Positions 26,461 through 35,056 of a stretch of DNA of 64,000 bases are shown one piece after another. This DNA is from Rhizobium giardinii bv. giardinii H152 (GTDB taxonomy: Bacteria; Pseudomonadota; Alphaproteobacteria; Rhizobiales; Rhizobiaceae): contig NZ_KB902578.1 of NCBI RefSeq assembly GCF_000379605.1, positions 119,361 to 183,360 on the forward strand, in the 5' to 3' direction. Below the pieces are notes generated by a model. The model was not told the DNA's origin. It did not search any database and was given only the letters and a program-made list of their open reading frames with translations. The number at the start of each line of letters is the position of its first letter. Positions within the stretch are counted from its first letter, which is position 1. The position numbers and the translations under genes are program-made.

Positions 26461-26727
26461 TTAGGCCGAAAGCGACTTTACGCGGCTGGCCAGACGGGAG
26501 ACCTTGCGCGATGCCGTGTTGGCATGCAGCACGCCCTTCGTGGCGGCGCGCATCAGTTCCGGCTGCGCTGCCTTCAGGGCTGCCTGGGCAAGAGCCTGGT
26601 CGCCGGAAGCGATGGCTTCTTCAACCTTGCGAATGAAACCGCGAACGCGCGAACGACGGGACTTGTTGACTTCCGTGCGGCGGGCGATCTTGCGGGTCGC
26701 TTTTTTCGCCGAAGTTGTATTGGCCAT
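26461..26727 (-). CDS. rpsT: 30S ribosomal protein S20
   Basis: An 88-residue, strongly basic, Ala/Lys/Arg-rich helical protein that starts [14 protein letters not shown] and contains [19 protein letters not shown] near the C-terminus, all typical of S20. It binds 16S rRNA in the small subunit. The ATG at 26727 gives the usual length; an in-frame ATG nine codons earlier adds a non-conserved segment. A good sigma-70 promoter lies about 130 bases upstream and a terminator follows, so it is a single-gene unit between mutM and dnaA. Confidence 0.97.
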   Translation of the reverse strand: MANTTSAKKATRKIARRTEVNKSRRSRVRGFIRKVEEAIASGDQALAQAALKAAQPELMRAATKGVLHANTASRKVSRLASRVKSLSA

Positions 26728-26854
26728 TTGGTGTCTCTCTTCGAAATCTGACAAAAACTCCCAATTCGCCGTGCCGGGTCACTGCGACCTGTCGTCCAAG
26801 CAATTCGGGAGCAATATCGGAAAACCTTGGAGCGGCTTTCCAAACTGAGGGCGG

Positions 26855-26883
26855 CATATAACCCTAAACCCCGCCTCAGTCAA
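26855..26883 (-). promoter_or_regulatory. Sigma-70 type promoter of rpsT
   Basis: Read on the - strand, TTGACT (26883-26878), a 17-base spacer and TATATG (26860-26855) form a near-consensus housekeeping promoter. The spacing is ideal, and the site lies in the mutM-rpsT gap about 128 bases before the rpsT start. Confidence 0.75.
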
Positions 26884-26932
26884 CGCGCTATTTTTGAAAA
26901 CAGGCCCGCAGGGGGCGTGCGTGCCGGCACCG

Positions 26933-27823
26933 CTACTTCTGGCATTTCGGGCAATGGAATGTCGAGCGTCCCGCCTGGACGACGCGCGCGATGGTGCCGC
27001 TGCAACCTGGTGCCCGGCAAGGCTGCCCCTCGCGGTCGTAAACGGAGAACGAGTGCTGGAAGTAACCGAGCGTACCATCGGTCTGTATATGATCGCGCAA
27101 CGACGAGCCGCCGGCCGCGATTGCATCGGTAATCACGGCCCGGATCGCCTCGGTCAGCAGCGTCAGCGTCTTCTTCGGCTTGGCCTTGGCATCGACCAGC
27201 GAACCGGCGGCCCTTTGCGGCGACAGGCCGGCGCGCCAGAGCGCCTCGCAGACATAGATATTGCCGAGCCCGGCAATATTCCTCTGGTCGAGCAGTGCGG
27301 ATTTGAGCGGCTGCGCCTTGCCGGCAAAGCGCGCGGCGAGATAGGCCGCGTCGAGGATATTGCCGGTCGGCTCCTCGCCCAGATTGCGGAAGAAGGCGTG
27401 GCTCGCGAGCGTGTCGCGCCTGGCAATGTCCATGAAGCCGAAGCGGCGCGGGTCGTTATAGATGACGCGCGCCAGCCCCTTGGCCCCCTCAAGATGGAAG
27501 ACGACATGATCGTGTTTCTCGTCCTTGCCGCGCGGATGATGAAAATCGCCCGCGGTCCCGGATGCCGCGCCTTCCTCGACGCGAAAGGAGCCGGACATGC
27601 CGAGATGGGCGATGATCACGTCGCCGCCTTCGAGGTCGATCAGGAGATACTTCGCCCGCCGCCCGAGCGACAGGATGCGCCGGCCGGAAACGAGCCTGGA
27701 AAAATCGGCAGGGAAGGGAAAGCGCAGGTCCGGCCGGCGCAGTTCCGCTTGCACCAGCAGCGCGCCTTCCATGGCCGGCGTCAGGCCCCGCCTTACGGTT
27801 TCCACCTCGGGAAGTTCCGGCAT
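26933..27823 (-). CDS. mutM: Formamidopyrimidine-DNA glycosylase
   Basis: A 296-residue base-excision repair enzyme that removes 8-oxoguanine and formamidopyrimidines. The mature N-terminus [13 protein letters not shown] supplies the catalytic Pro and Glu. The helix-two-turn-helix region is in the middle ([19 protein letters not shown]). The C-terminal zinc finger has four Cys (CRAPGC ... CPKC). The start at 27823 is fixed by the conserved MPELPE; the open frame extends upstream without conservation. It is divergent from ubiE across a 179-base gap. Confidence 0.97.
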   Translation of the reverse strand: MPELPEVETVRRGLTPAMEGALLVQAELRRPDLRFPFPADFSRLVSGRRILSLGRRAKYLLIDLEGGDVIIAHLGMSGSFRVEEGAASGTAGDFHHPRGKDEKHDHVVFHLEGAKGLARVIYNDPRRFGFMDIARRDTLASHAFFRNLGEEPTGNILDAAYLAARFAGKAQPLKSALLDQRNIAGLGNIYVCEALWRAGLSPQRAAGSLVDAKAKPKKTLTLLTEAIRAVITDAIAAGGSSLRDHIQTDGTLGYFQHSFSVYDREGQPCRAPGCSGTIARVVQAGRSTFHCPKCQK

Positions 27824-28002
27824 CAACATCTCCTCACGCCAAATGAATGAACTTATTTGGCAATTCCAATCGCCGCGCACATATCCTATAGCAGGCCAAC
27901 AAGGGCTGGAATGCCGCAGGCAGGCGCCTCTTGGAGAGATAGCGTGGATCAAGCGAATTCGCTATGGTCGGCTTAAACGGCGATGGAACGGAGTATTTCG
28001 GA

Positions 28003-28779
28003 ATGACAGGTGAGCGCACGTCTGCCGATGGCGGCATGGAGACCTCCTACGGTTTTCGCCAGGTTGGCCAGGGCGAGAAGCAGGCGCTCGTCAACGATGT
28101 CTTTCACAAGGTGGCCAAGCGCTACGACATCATGAACGACGTCATGTCCATGGGCCTTCACCGCGCGTGGAAGGATGCGATGATCGCGGCGCTCAATCCG
28201 CGCCGCTCCGAGGACTACAAGGTTCTCGACGTGGCCGGCGGCACCGGCGATATCGCCTTCCGCATCGTCGAGGCCTCCGACCGCAAGGCGCATGCAACGG
28301 TGCTCGACATCAACGGCTCGATGCTCGCGGTCGGCGCCGAGCGCGCTGAAAAGAAGGGTTTGGCGCCGAACCTCACCTTCGTCGAGGCCAATGCCGAGGA
28401 ACTGCCCTTCGATGCCAATTGCTTCGATGCCTATACGATCGCCTTCGGCATCCGCAATGTGCCGCGCATCGATGTCGCCCTCTCGGAAGCCTATCGCGTG
28501 CTGAAGCGTGGCGGCCGGCTTCTTGTCCTGGAATTCTCCGAGGTCGACATGCCGCTGCTCGACAAGGTCTATGACAGCTGGTCGTTCAACGCGATCCCGA
28601 AATTCGGCAGGATGGTCACCGGCGACGCCGAGCCCTACCAGTATCTGGTCGAATCGATCCGCAAGTTTCCAAACCAGCGCGATTTCGCCGCGATGATCAC
28701 CAAGGCGGGGTTCTCCCGCGTCAATTTCACCAATTACACCGGCGGTATCGCCGCGCTGCATTCCGCCTGGAAGATCTGA
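28003..28779 (+). CDS. ubiE: Ubiquinone/menaquinone biosynthesis C-methyltransferase
   Basis: A 258-residue SAM-dependent methyltransferase that C-methylates the benzoquinone ring in ubiquinone synthesis. Family signatures seen are [17 protein letters not shown] near 37-53, the SAM motif [26 protein letters not shown], and [10 protein letters not shown], then the ending [14 protein letters not shown]. The ATG at 28003 has GGAG nine bases upstream; an in-frame ATG at 27964 gives a non-conserved extension. ubiB follows after 62 bases, as in many alphaproteobacteria. Confidence 0.95.
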   Translation: MTGERTSADGGMETSYGFRQVGQGEKQALVNDVFHKVAKRYDIMNDVMSMGLHRAWKDAMIAALNPRRSEDYKVLDVAGGTGDIAFRIVEASDRKAHATVLDINGSMLAVGAERAEKKGLAPNLTFVEANAEELPFDANCFDAYTIAFGIRNVPRIDVALSEAYRVLKRGGRLLVLEFSEVDMPLLDKVYDSWSFNAIPKFGRMVTGDAEPYQYLVESIRKFPNQRDFAAMITKAGFSRVNFTNYTGGIAALHSAWKI

Positions 28780-28841
28780 CGCATGATGTCCATTTTCGTG
28801 AAGCGCGCTGAATGCCTCGTCCTGCGCGGCGGCAAGGCATC

Positions 28842-30416
28842 ATGAGTACGCCCGGAGCCTATGTACGCCTGGTCCGGATCGGCTGGGTGCTGGTGCGCGA
28901 GGGGGTTATCTCCGCCCTGCCGTCGGAAAACCTGCCGCCGCTGATCGGCGTGGCGCAATCCTTTGCCGGTCTCTTTGCCCGCCGTCGTGCCAAACATGAG
29001 GTCCGCAGCGACAGGCTGGCGCGCGCCATCGAGCGACTGGGACCATCCTATGTGAAGATCGGCCAGTTCCTGGCCACCCGCCCGGACGTCGTCGGTGCCG
29101 ATTTCGCCGAAGATCTTTCCTTCCTGCAGGATCGCATGGCGACCTTCCCGGTGGAGGAGGCGCGCGCCGCCGTCGAAGGTTCGCTCGGCCGGCCGGTCGC
29201 CGAGCTTTACGCGCACTTCGGCGATCCGATCGCTGCCGCCTCGATTGCCCAGGTTCACCCTGCCACGGTGCTGCGCCATGGCGTCGAGCAGAAAGTCGCC
29301 GTCAAGGTGATCCGCCCCGGCGTGCGCCAGCGTTTTGCCCATGACTTGGAGGCGATGTTCCTTGTGTCGCACCTGCAGGAGCGCTTCCTGCCGAACACGC
29401 GCCGGCTTCGTCCGGTCGAGGTGACGAAAACGCTGGAGCAGACCACCAAGGTCGAGATGGACCTGCGGCTTGAGGCTGCGGCACTGTCGGAGCTGGGCGA
29501 GAACGCCGCCGACGATCCCGGTTTCCGCGTGCCGAAAGTCGACTGGGAGCGCACCGGCCGCGACGTCGTGACGATGGAATGGATCGACGGCATCAAGCTC
29601 TCGGATGTCGAGGGCCTGCGCCGCGCCGGGCATGACCTCAACGGACTTGCCGATACGCTGATCCAGTCCTTCCTGCGTCACACGCTGCGCGACGGCTTCT
29701 TTCATGCCGACATGCACCAGGGCAATCTCTTCGTCGATCAGAAGGGCATGGTCGTCGCCGTCGATTTCGGCATCGTCGGCCGTCTCGGCAAGAAGGAGCG
29801 CCGGTTCCTCGCCGAGATCCTCTATGGTTTCATCACCCGCGACTATCGCCGCGTCGCCGATGTGCACTTCGAGGCCGGCTATGTGCCCGGCCATCACAAC
29901 GTCGCAAGCTTTGCCCAGGCGATCCGCGCCATCGGCGAGCCGATCCACGGCCAGCCGGCCGAAACCATCTCCATGGCCAAGCTCTTGACGCTGCTGTTCG
30001 AGGTGACCGAACTCTTCGACATGCAGACGCGCCCGGAACTGGTCATGCTGCAGAAGACCATGGTCGTTGTCGAAGGCGTCGCCCGCACGCTCAATCCGCG
30101 CTTCAACATGTGGAAGGCCTCCGAGCCCGTGGTCGGCGCCTGGATCCGTGACAATCTTGGTCCGAAACGGATCGTCTCCGACGTCAGGGATGGGCTTCAT
30201 GCGGCCCTCAGGCTTGCCGAGGCGGCACCGGAGATAGCGGCGAAAACCGAAAAGTTCTCCCGCGATTTGACGGGCATGGCCGAAAACGGCCTGCGCTTCG
30301 ACGAGGCGACCGCCGAGGCGATCGGCCGTTCGGAAGCGCGCCACAGCCGCTCCGGCCGCCTGGCGCTCTGGGTCATCGCGCTGACGCTGCTATATATCGC
30401 CTGGCGGGGCTTCTGA
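28842..30416 (+). CDS. ubiB: Ubiquinone biosynthesis kinase-like protein UbiB (ABC1/ADCK family)
   Basis: A 524-residue atypical kinase-fold protein needed for ubiquinone synthesis. The KxGQ motif of the ABC1/ADCK family is at 72-75 (VKIGQFLATRPD). The nucleotide-binding Ala-rich loop follows in AAASIAQVHPATV, the Lys in VAVKVIRPG, and the DFG-like VDFGIVG. The C-terminus is a membrane helix (LALWVIALTLLYIAW). The start at 28842 is preferred to an upstream in-frame ATG because the conserved part begins right after it. It is co-directional with ubiE. Confidence 0.94.
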   Translation: MSTPGAYVRLVRIGWVLVREGVISALPSENLPPLIGVAQSFAGLFARRRAKHEVRSDRLARAIERLGPSYVKIGQFLATRPDVVGADFAEDLSFLQDRMATFPVEEARAAVEGSLGRPVAELYAHFGDPIAAASIAQVHPATVLRHGVEQKVAVKVIRPGVRQRFAHDLEAMFLVSHLQERFLPNTRRLRPVEVTKTLEQTTKVEMDLRLEAAALSELGENAADDPGFRVPKVDWERTGRDVVTMEWIDGIKLSDVEGLRRAGHDLNGLADTLIQSFLRHTLRDGFFHADMHQGNLFVDQKGMVVAVDFGIVGRLGKKERRFLAEILYGFITRDYRRVADVHFEAGYVPGHHNVASFAQAIRAIGEPIHGQPAETISMAKLLTLLFEVTELFDMQTRPELVMLQKTMVVVEGVARTLNPRFNMWKASEPVVGAWIRDNLGPKRIVSDVRDGLHAALRLAEAAPEIAAKTEKFSRDLTGMAENGLRFDEATAEAIGRSEARHSRSGRLALWVIALTLLYIAWRGF

Positions 30417-30616
30417 GAGGCGGTACTTGTCTTTGTGGCGGGAGCCGCTAAAGTCCGGATCATGAAACGCGCGACTACGCACATTCTTATGACTGCACGT
30501 ACCCTCAAGGGTGCGCAGGATCAGTGCTGGCCTGAAAGCGCTATCATCCTGTGGACCCTGCCGAGGCAGGTAGGGTCGTAGCTTCCTCCTTCCTCGCATC
30601 AAAGACGAGGATCGTC

Positions 30617-31144
30617 ATGAAGCACACTGAAACACCCGCTGCGCCGTCGACTGACGCTCTGCATATCCGGGCTTCGCGTCCCGGCGACTATGAGCAGATC
30701 GCTGCCATCATGAACCTCCCCGGGGTGCGGCATGGCACGCTGCGCTTGCCGCATACCAGGCCCGAGCAGACCCGCACGTGGCTCGAGGCGCCGTCGGACG
30801 GCGGATTGCGGCTTGTTGCCGAACGAGGCGGGATCATCCTGGGGGCTGCCGGGCTCCACCGGCAAAGGGATCGCCGGCACCACGCAGCCGTGCTCGGCAT
30901 GAGCGTTCACGACGATCATCGGAGGCAGGGTATCGGCAAGGCGCTTATGCTGGAACTTATCGATGCTGCGGACAAATGGCTGAACATCATGCGCATCGAA
31001 CTGACCGTCTTTACCGACAATAAGCCGGCCATCGCGCTGTATGAGGCGTTCGGCTTCGAGACGGAGGGCGTTCACAAGGCCTATGCCTTCCGTGACGGGA
31101 GGTTTGCGGATGTCGTAGCCATGGCCCGGATCAGAAAATCGTAA
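30617..31144 (+). CDS. GNAT family N-acetyltransferase
   Basis: A 175-residue single-domain GNAT enzyme. The acetyl-CoA binding motif is RRQGIGKALMLELIDAADKW in the middle of the protein, followed by ELTVFTDNKPAIALYEAFGFE, the usual beta5-alpha4 pattern of RimI/YhhY-like members. The N-terminus (HIRASRPGDYEQIAAIM) is also typical. The acceptor substrate is unknown. It stands alone 200 bases after ubiB. The ATG at 30617 is preferred; an in-frame ATG at 30551 adds 22 residues without GNAT character. Confidence 0.85.
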   Translation: MKHTETPAAPSTDALHIRASRPGDYEQIAAIMNLPGVRHGTLRLPHTRPEQTRTWLEAPSDGGLRLVAERGGIILGAAGLHRQRDRRHHAAVLGMSVHDDHRRQGIGKALMLELIDAADKWLNIMRIELTVFTDNKPAIALYEAFGFETEGVHKAYAFRDGRFADVVAMARIRKS

Positions 31145-31249
31145 GCGCAGCAGCCCTGTTCCATTGGGAACTGTGCGGTGGGCGCAGGCGTGAGATTGTC
31201 TTTCTCAAGGATGAGGCGGGCTCATCCAGCCAATCCAGGAGAGACAATC

Positions 31250-31492
31250 ATGCGTAACCTGATCATCGCTTCCATCGTTGCCGCTGGCGCGGCTCTTTCT
31301 TTCGCCGCCCCGTCCCAGGCCGGCGGTTACTATGGCGGCGGTTATTATGATGGCTATCACGGCGGCCACCACTACGGTCACAAGCGCCACTACTACAAGA
31401 GCTATTACGAGCCCCGTTGCTGGACAAAGAAGGTCCGCGAGTACGACTACTACGGCAACCTGGTCGTCAAGCGCATCAGGGTCTGCAACTGA
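31250..31492 (+). CDS. Small secreted Gly/Tyr/His-rich protein
   Basis: An 80-residue protein with a clear signal peptide (about residues 1-24, ending AAPSQA). The mature part is dominated by Gly, Tyr and His in the first half (GGYYGGGYYDGYHGGHHYGH) and is basic in the second, with two Cys (Cys57 and Cys79) that could pair. Similar small exported proteins occur in rhizobia, but I know no function. The His/Tyr-rich part could bind metals. GGAGA precedes the ATG, and a strong terminator follows, so it is a single-gene unit with real expression signals. Confidence 0.75.
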   Translation: MRNLIIASIVAAGAALSFAAPSQAGGYYGGGYYDGYHGGHHYGHKRHYYKSYYEPRCWTKKVREYDYYGNLVVKRIRVCN

Positions 31493-31521
31493 TCCGGCCT
31501 CCCCGGCAGAACGGCACTTTG

Positions 31522-31551
31522 AAAAAACGGCGGTTCCAACCGCCGGTTTTT
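31522..31551 (+). terminator. Rho-independent terminator after the small secreted protein
   Basis: An 8-bp stem, CGGCGGTT (31528-31535) with AACCGCCG (31538-31545), has a two-base gap. It is flanked by A6 on the left and a T5 run on the right, so it could end transcripts from either side. Confidence 0.75.
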
Positions 31552-31725
31552 CGGTGCATGGCTGGCTTCGAAGACAAGCGGTGAGGTCCGCAGAAACATT
31601 GTGAAACGAAAAACGGAAAACATTACAAAGATTTCATCCCATCCGACTTCAATAAGGCGTAGTTGCTGCCTAGTTATTTCGGGAATTGTTTGGCCCGATG
31701 TCAAAATAGTCTGAAAGTTGCTTGA

Positions 31726-32985
31726 ATGGCGGATGCCACCCGGAAAATTGCCCCCGCGGTCGTCGAGGATGAGGAACCCGTTGCTCGGCCGGCGCCGGTG
31801 CGGAAGAAACGCGCCCGATCGCGGCGGTGGTGGCTGATCCTGCCGGTCCTGATCGCTGCCGCCGGCGCCGGCTGGTACGGCTGGTCGAGCTACGGCAAAC
31901 AGAGTGCCGCCGACACCGTCGTTACCGAGACGCCGTTGCGCGGCGATATCGAGAACAGCGTCACGGCGACGGGGCTGTTGAGCCCGATCAAGGACGTCGA
32001 TGTCGGTGCCCAGGTCTCCGGCCAGCTGAAAAGCCTTAAAGTCGAGATCGGCGACAGCGTCAAACAAGGGCAGCTGATCGCCGAGATCGACAGTGCCTCG
32101 ATCGAAACGCAGATCGAGATCGCCGAGGCTGAACTTGCCAACCTGCAGGCCCAGATGATCGACAAGGAGGCGCAGGTCGTCCTGTCCGCCGCCAATCTGA
32201 AGCGCCAGCGCGCGCTCGTCGCAGGCAACAGTGCCGCCCAGTCGGCGCTTGACGAGGCGATTGCCGCTCTGGCGACGGCCGAGGCCAATGTCGATGCACT
32301 GAAGGCTCAGATCCGTAAGCAGCAGGCGACGCTGAAGGACGCGCGCATCAGCCTCGGCTACACCAAGATCTATGCGCCGATGAGCGGCACGGTGGTCAAT
32401 ACCTCGGCCACGGAAGGCCAGACGCTGAACGCCAACCAGACGGCGCCGACGATCGTCACGGTTGGCGATCTCTCGACGATGACGGTCGAGGCGGAGGTGT
32501 CGGAGGCAGACGTCGGCAAGCTGAAGACCGGCATGGATGCCTATTTCACGCTGCTTGGCCAGCCCGGCAAGCGCTACCCCGGCAAGCTGCGGCAGATCAA
32601 GCCGACGCCGTCGACGGAAAACAACGTCGTGCTCTATTACGCCCTGTTCGACGTGCCGAACCCCGAGGGTGCGCTGATGATGAACATGACGGCGCAGGTT
32701 TTCTTCGTGCAGTCATCGGCCAGCAACGTACTGACGGTCCCTGCCGCGGCGGTCCGCTCCGGTGCCGATGGCAAGTCCGGCGAAGTCACCGTCGTCACCG
32801 CCTCCGGCGCCCGCGAGACCCGCAAGGTCGAGACCGGCATCCGCAACCGGGTGCGCGTCGAGATCAAGCAGGGTCTTTCCGAGAACGACGCCGTCGTGGT
32901 CGGCACGGGGTCGGCCGACAAGCCGGCAGCGTCCGGTCGCTCCAGTTCCCGGCGCGGCATGGGCGGCATGCCGCCGATGTTCTGA
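31726..32985 (+). CDS. macA: Efflux pump periplasmic adaptor, MacA/HlyD type
   Basis: A 419-residue membrane-fusion protein. A Pro/Arg-rich cytoplasmic N-terminus is followed by a membrane anchor (about 34-53), a lipoyl-like half (GLLSPIKDVDVGAQVSGQL), a long coiled-coil hairpin (about 120-205), the second lipoyl half (LGYTKIYAPMSGTVV) and a beta-barrel domain. The C-terminus is Ser/Arg/Gly/Met-rich. It pairs with the MacB-type ABC protein nine bases downstream to form a tripartite exporter with an outer-membrane channel not found here. The substrate is not predictable; macrolides, lipopeptides or siderophore-like molecules are known for relatives. Confidence 0.9.
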   Translation: MADATRKIAPAVVEDEEPVARPAPVRKKRARSRRWWLILPVLIAAAGAGWYGWSSYGKQSAADTVVTETPLRGDIENSVTATGLLSPIKDVDVGAQVSGQLKSLKVEIGDSVKQGQLIAEIDSASIETQIEIAEAELANLQAQMIDKEAQVVLSAANLKRQRALVAGNSAAQSALDEAIAALATAEANVDALKAQIRKQQATLKDARISLGYTKIYAPMSGTVVNTSATEGQTLNANQTAPTIVTVGDLSTMTVEAEVSEADVGKLKTGMDAYFTLLGQPGKRYPGKLRQIKPTPSTENNVVLYYALFDVPNPEGALMMNMTAQVFFVQSSASNVLTVPAAAVRSGADGKSGEVTVVTASGARETRKVETGIRNRVRVEIKQGLSENDAVVVGTGSADKPAASGRSSSRRGMGGMPPMF

Positions 32986-32994
32986 GGCGCCGTC

Positions 32995-34941
32995 ATGACC
33001 GCGCTCATTTCGCTCAAGGATATTCGCAAGACCTTCGTCAACGGCGACGTTGCCGTCGAGGTGCTTCGCGGCATCACTCTCGATATCCAGCCGGGCGAGT
33101 TCGTCGCCATCGTCGGCGCCTCGGGCTCGGGCAAGTCGACGCTGATGAACATCCTCGGCTGTCTCGACACACCGACGGGCGGCCAATATCTGCTGGAAGG
33201 CGAGGATGTCTCGGATTTCAACGCCGACCAGCTGGCCGCGCGCCGCCGCCAGATGTTCGGCTTCGTCTTCCAGAGTTACAATCTGGTGCCGACGGCGACC
33301 GCCCAGGAGAATGTCGAGATTCCGGCGATCTATGCCGGCATGCCGTCACGCGACCGGCGCGATCGGGCCGAGATGCTGCTGACGTCGCTCCGGCTTGGCG
33401 ATCGTCTCGACCATCTGCCCAACCAGCTTTCCGGCGGCCAGCAGCAGCGCGTCTCGATTGCTCGCGCGCTGATGAATGGCGGCCAGATCATCCTTGCCGA
33501 CGAGCCGACCGGCGCCCTCGACAGCCAGAGCGGCAAGGAAGTGATGGCGACGCTCCGGCAGATGAACGATGAGGGACATACCGTCATCATCATCACCCAT
33601 GCGCCGGAGCTTGCCGAATCCGCCAACCGCATCATCGAGATCAGCGACGGGCTGATCGTTGCCGATCGCATTCCCGGCAATGTCCGCCGGATCGGCCGCA
33701 CCAAGCCGGTATTGGCCGCAAAAACCGTGGGCAAGGCCGCCATCGTAACCGATGTGGCCGAGGCCGTGCGCATGTCGTTCCGCGCGCTCAGGGCCAATCT
33801 GTTCCGCACCATCCTCACCTTGCTCGGTATCGTCATCGGTGTCAGTTCGGTTGTCGCCATGCTCGCCATCGGCACCGGGGCGCAGGATTCGGTGCTGAGC
33901 CGCATCGCGGCCATGGGGTCCAATCTCCTGGTGGTCAGGCCCAATATGGCCAATTTCCGCGGCGGGGAAGGGGGCAGCATCGTCTCGCTCGTCCCGTCCG
34001 ACGCCTATGCCATTCTGGAATTGCCGAATATCAGCTTCGCCGTGCCGGAAATGTCGAGCACGCTGACGGTGCGCGCCGGCAATCTCGATACCCAGACGAC
34101 CGTCAACGGCACGGTGCCGCAGTTCCCGCAGGCAAAATCCTGGACGGTCGAGGACGGCGCCTTCCTCGAACAATCCGACATGGATGCCTATGCGACCGTT
34201 GCCGTTCTCGGCCGCACGGTCGCCGATACCCTGTTTCCGGACGGTACTGATCCGCTCGGCCAGTATATCCTCATCAAGAACATTCCGTTCCAGGTGATCG
34301 GCGTCATGTCGAAGAAGGGCGCCAGCGCCGGCGGCAACGACCAGGACGACACCGTTCTGGTACCGCTTTCCACCGGCAACCTGCGTCTGTTCGGCGCAAG
34401 GAACGTCCGCTCGATTACCGTTGAGGTGAAGGACGACAGTGCCATCAACGTCACCCAGGATCAGATCCAGGCGCTGCTCGACGAGCGCCACAAGCGGCAG
34501 GATACGCAGATTATCAACATGGCGGCGATCCGCGAGACCTTCACCGAGACCTCGAACATCCTCAAGGTCTTCCTCGGCTCGATCGCCGCAATCTCGCTGC
34601 TCGTCGGCGGCATTGGCGTCATGAACATCATGCTCGTCTCCGTCACCGAGCGCACCCGCGAGATCGGCATCCGCATGGCAACCGGGGCGCGGGCTCGCGA
34701 TATCCTCACCCAGTTCATCGTCGAGGCGCTGGTGGTCTCCGCGCTCGGCGGATTGATCGGCGTCGCTCTCGGGCTCTCCATCGGCGCCGTCGCGCAGGCT
34801 TTCGGCATCGCCGTCAGCTTCGCGCCTGGCCCGGTCATTCTCGCCTTCGCCAGCGCCTTCCTGACAGGCCTCGTCTTCGGCTACCTGCCCGCCTACAACG
34901 CCTCCCGCCTGCAGCCGGCCGTGGCGCTGGCGTCGGTGTGA
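32995..34941 (+). CDS. macB: MacB-type ABC transporter, ATPase-permease fusion
   Basis: A 648-residue protein with an N-terminal ATPase domain and a C-terminal MacB permease. Walker A is GASGSGKST at 41-49, the signature is [14 protein letters not shown], and Walker B is [12 protein letters not shown]. The first membrane helix is near 270-295, then comes a large periplasmic domain (about 295-520) and three C-terminal helices with the FtsX pattern ([19 protein letters not shown]). Together with the adaptor upstream it should drive substrate from the periplasm through an outer-membrane channel. All ATPase motifs are intact. Confidence 0.93.
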   Translation: MTALISLKDIRKTFVNGDVAVEVLRGITLDIQPGEFVAIVGASGSGKSTLMNILGCLDTPTGGQYLLEGEDVSDFNADQLAARRRQMFGFVFQSYNLVPTATAQENVEIPAIYAGMPSRDRRDRAEMLLTSLRLGDRLDHLPNQLSGGQQQRVSIARALMNGGQIILADEPTGALDSQSGKEVMATLRQMNDEGHTVIIITHAPELAESANRIIEISDGLIVADRIPGNVRRIGRTKPVLAAKTVGKAAIVTDVAEAVRMSFRALRANLFRTILTLLGIVIGVSSVVAMLAIGTGAQDSVLSRIAAMGSNLLVVRPNMANFRGGEGGSIVSLVPSDAYAILELPNISFAVPEMSSTLTVRAGNLDTQTTVNGTVPQFPQAKSWTVEDGAFLEQSDMDAYATVAVLGRTVADTLFPDGTDPLGQYILIKNIPFQVIGVMSKKGASAGGNDQDDTVLVPLSTGNLRLFGARNVRSITVEVKDDSAINVTQDQIQALLDERHKRQDTQIINMAAIRETFTETSNILKVFLGSIAAISLLVGGIGVMNIMLVSVTERTREIGIRMATGARARDILTQFIVEALVVSALGGLIGVALGLSIGAVAQAFGIAVSFAPGPVILAFASAFLTGLVFGYLPAYNASRLQPAVALASV

Positions 34942-35056
34942 CCGGCCGGCACCCCTCGTTCGCGGTCCTCACGGGTAGTGGCCATATGACGGGAGGGCGA
35001 CGAGGATGTTGATGAAAGGGGAGGCATGCTGCAAAGGCGGATGCAGCCGCGCCCCG

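Noticed and set aside
30462..30581. 39-codon open frame between ubiB and the GNAT gene
   Set aside because: No ribosome binding site, no recognisable pattern, and expected by chance in this gap.
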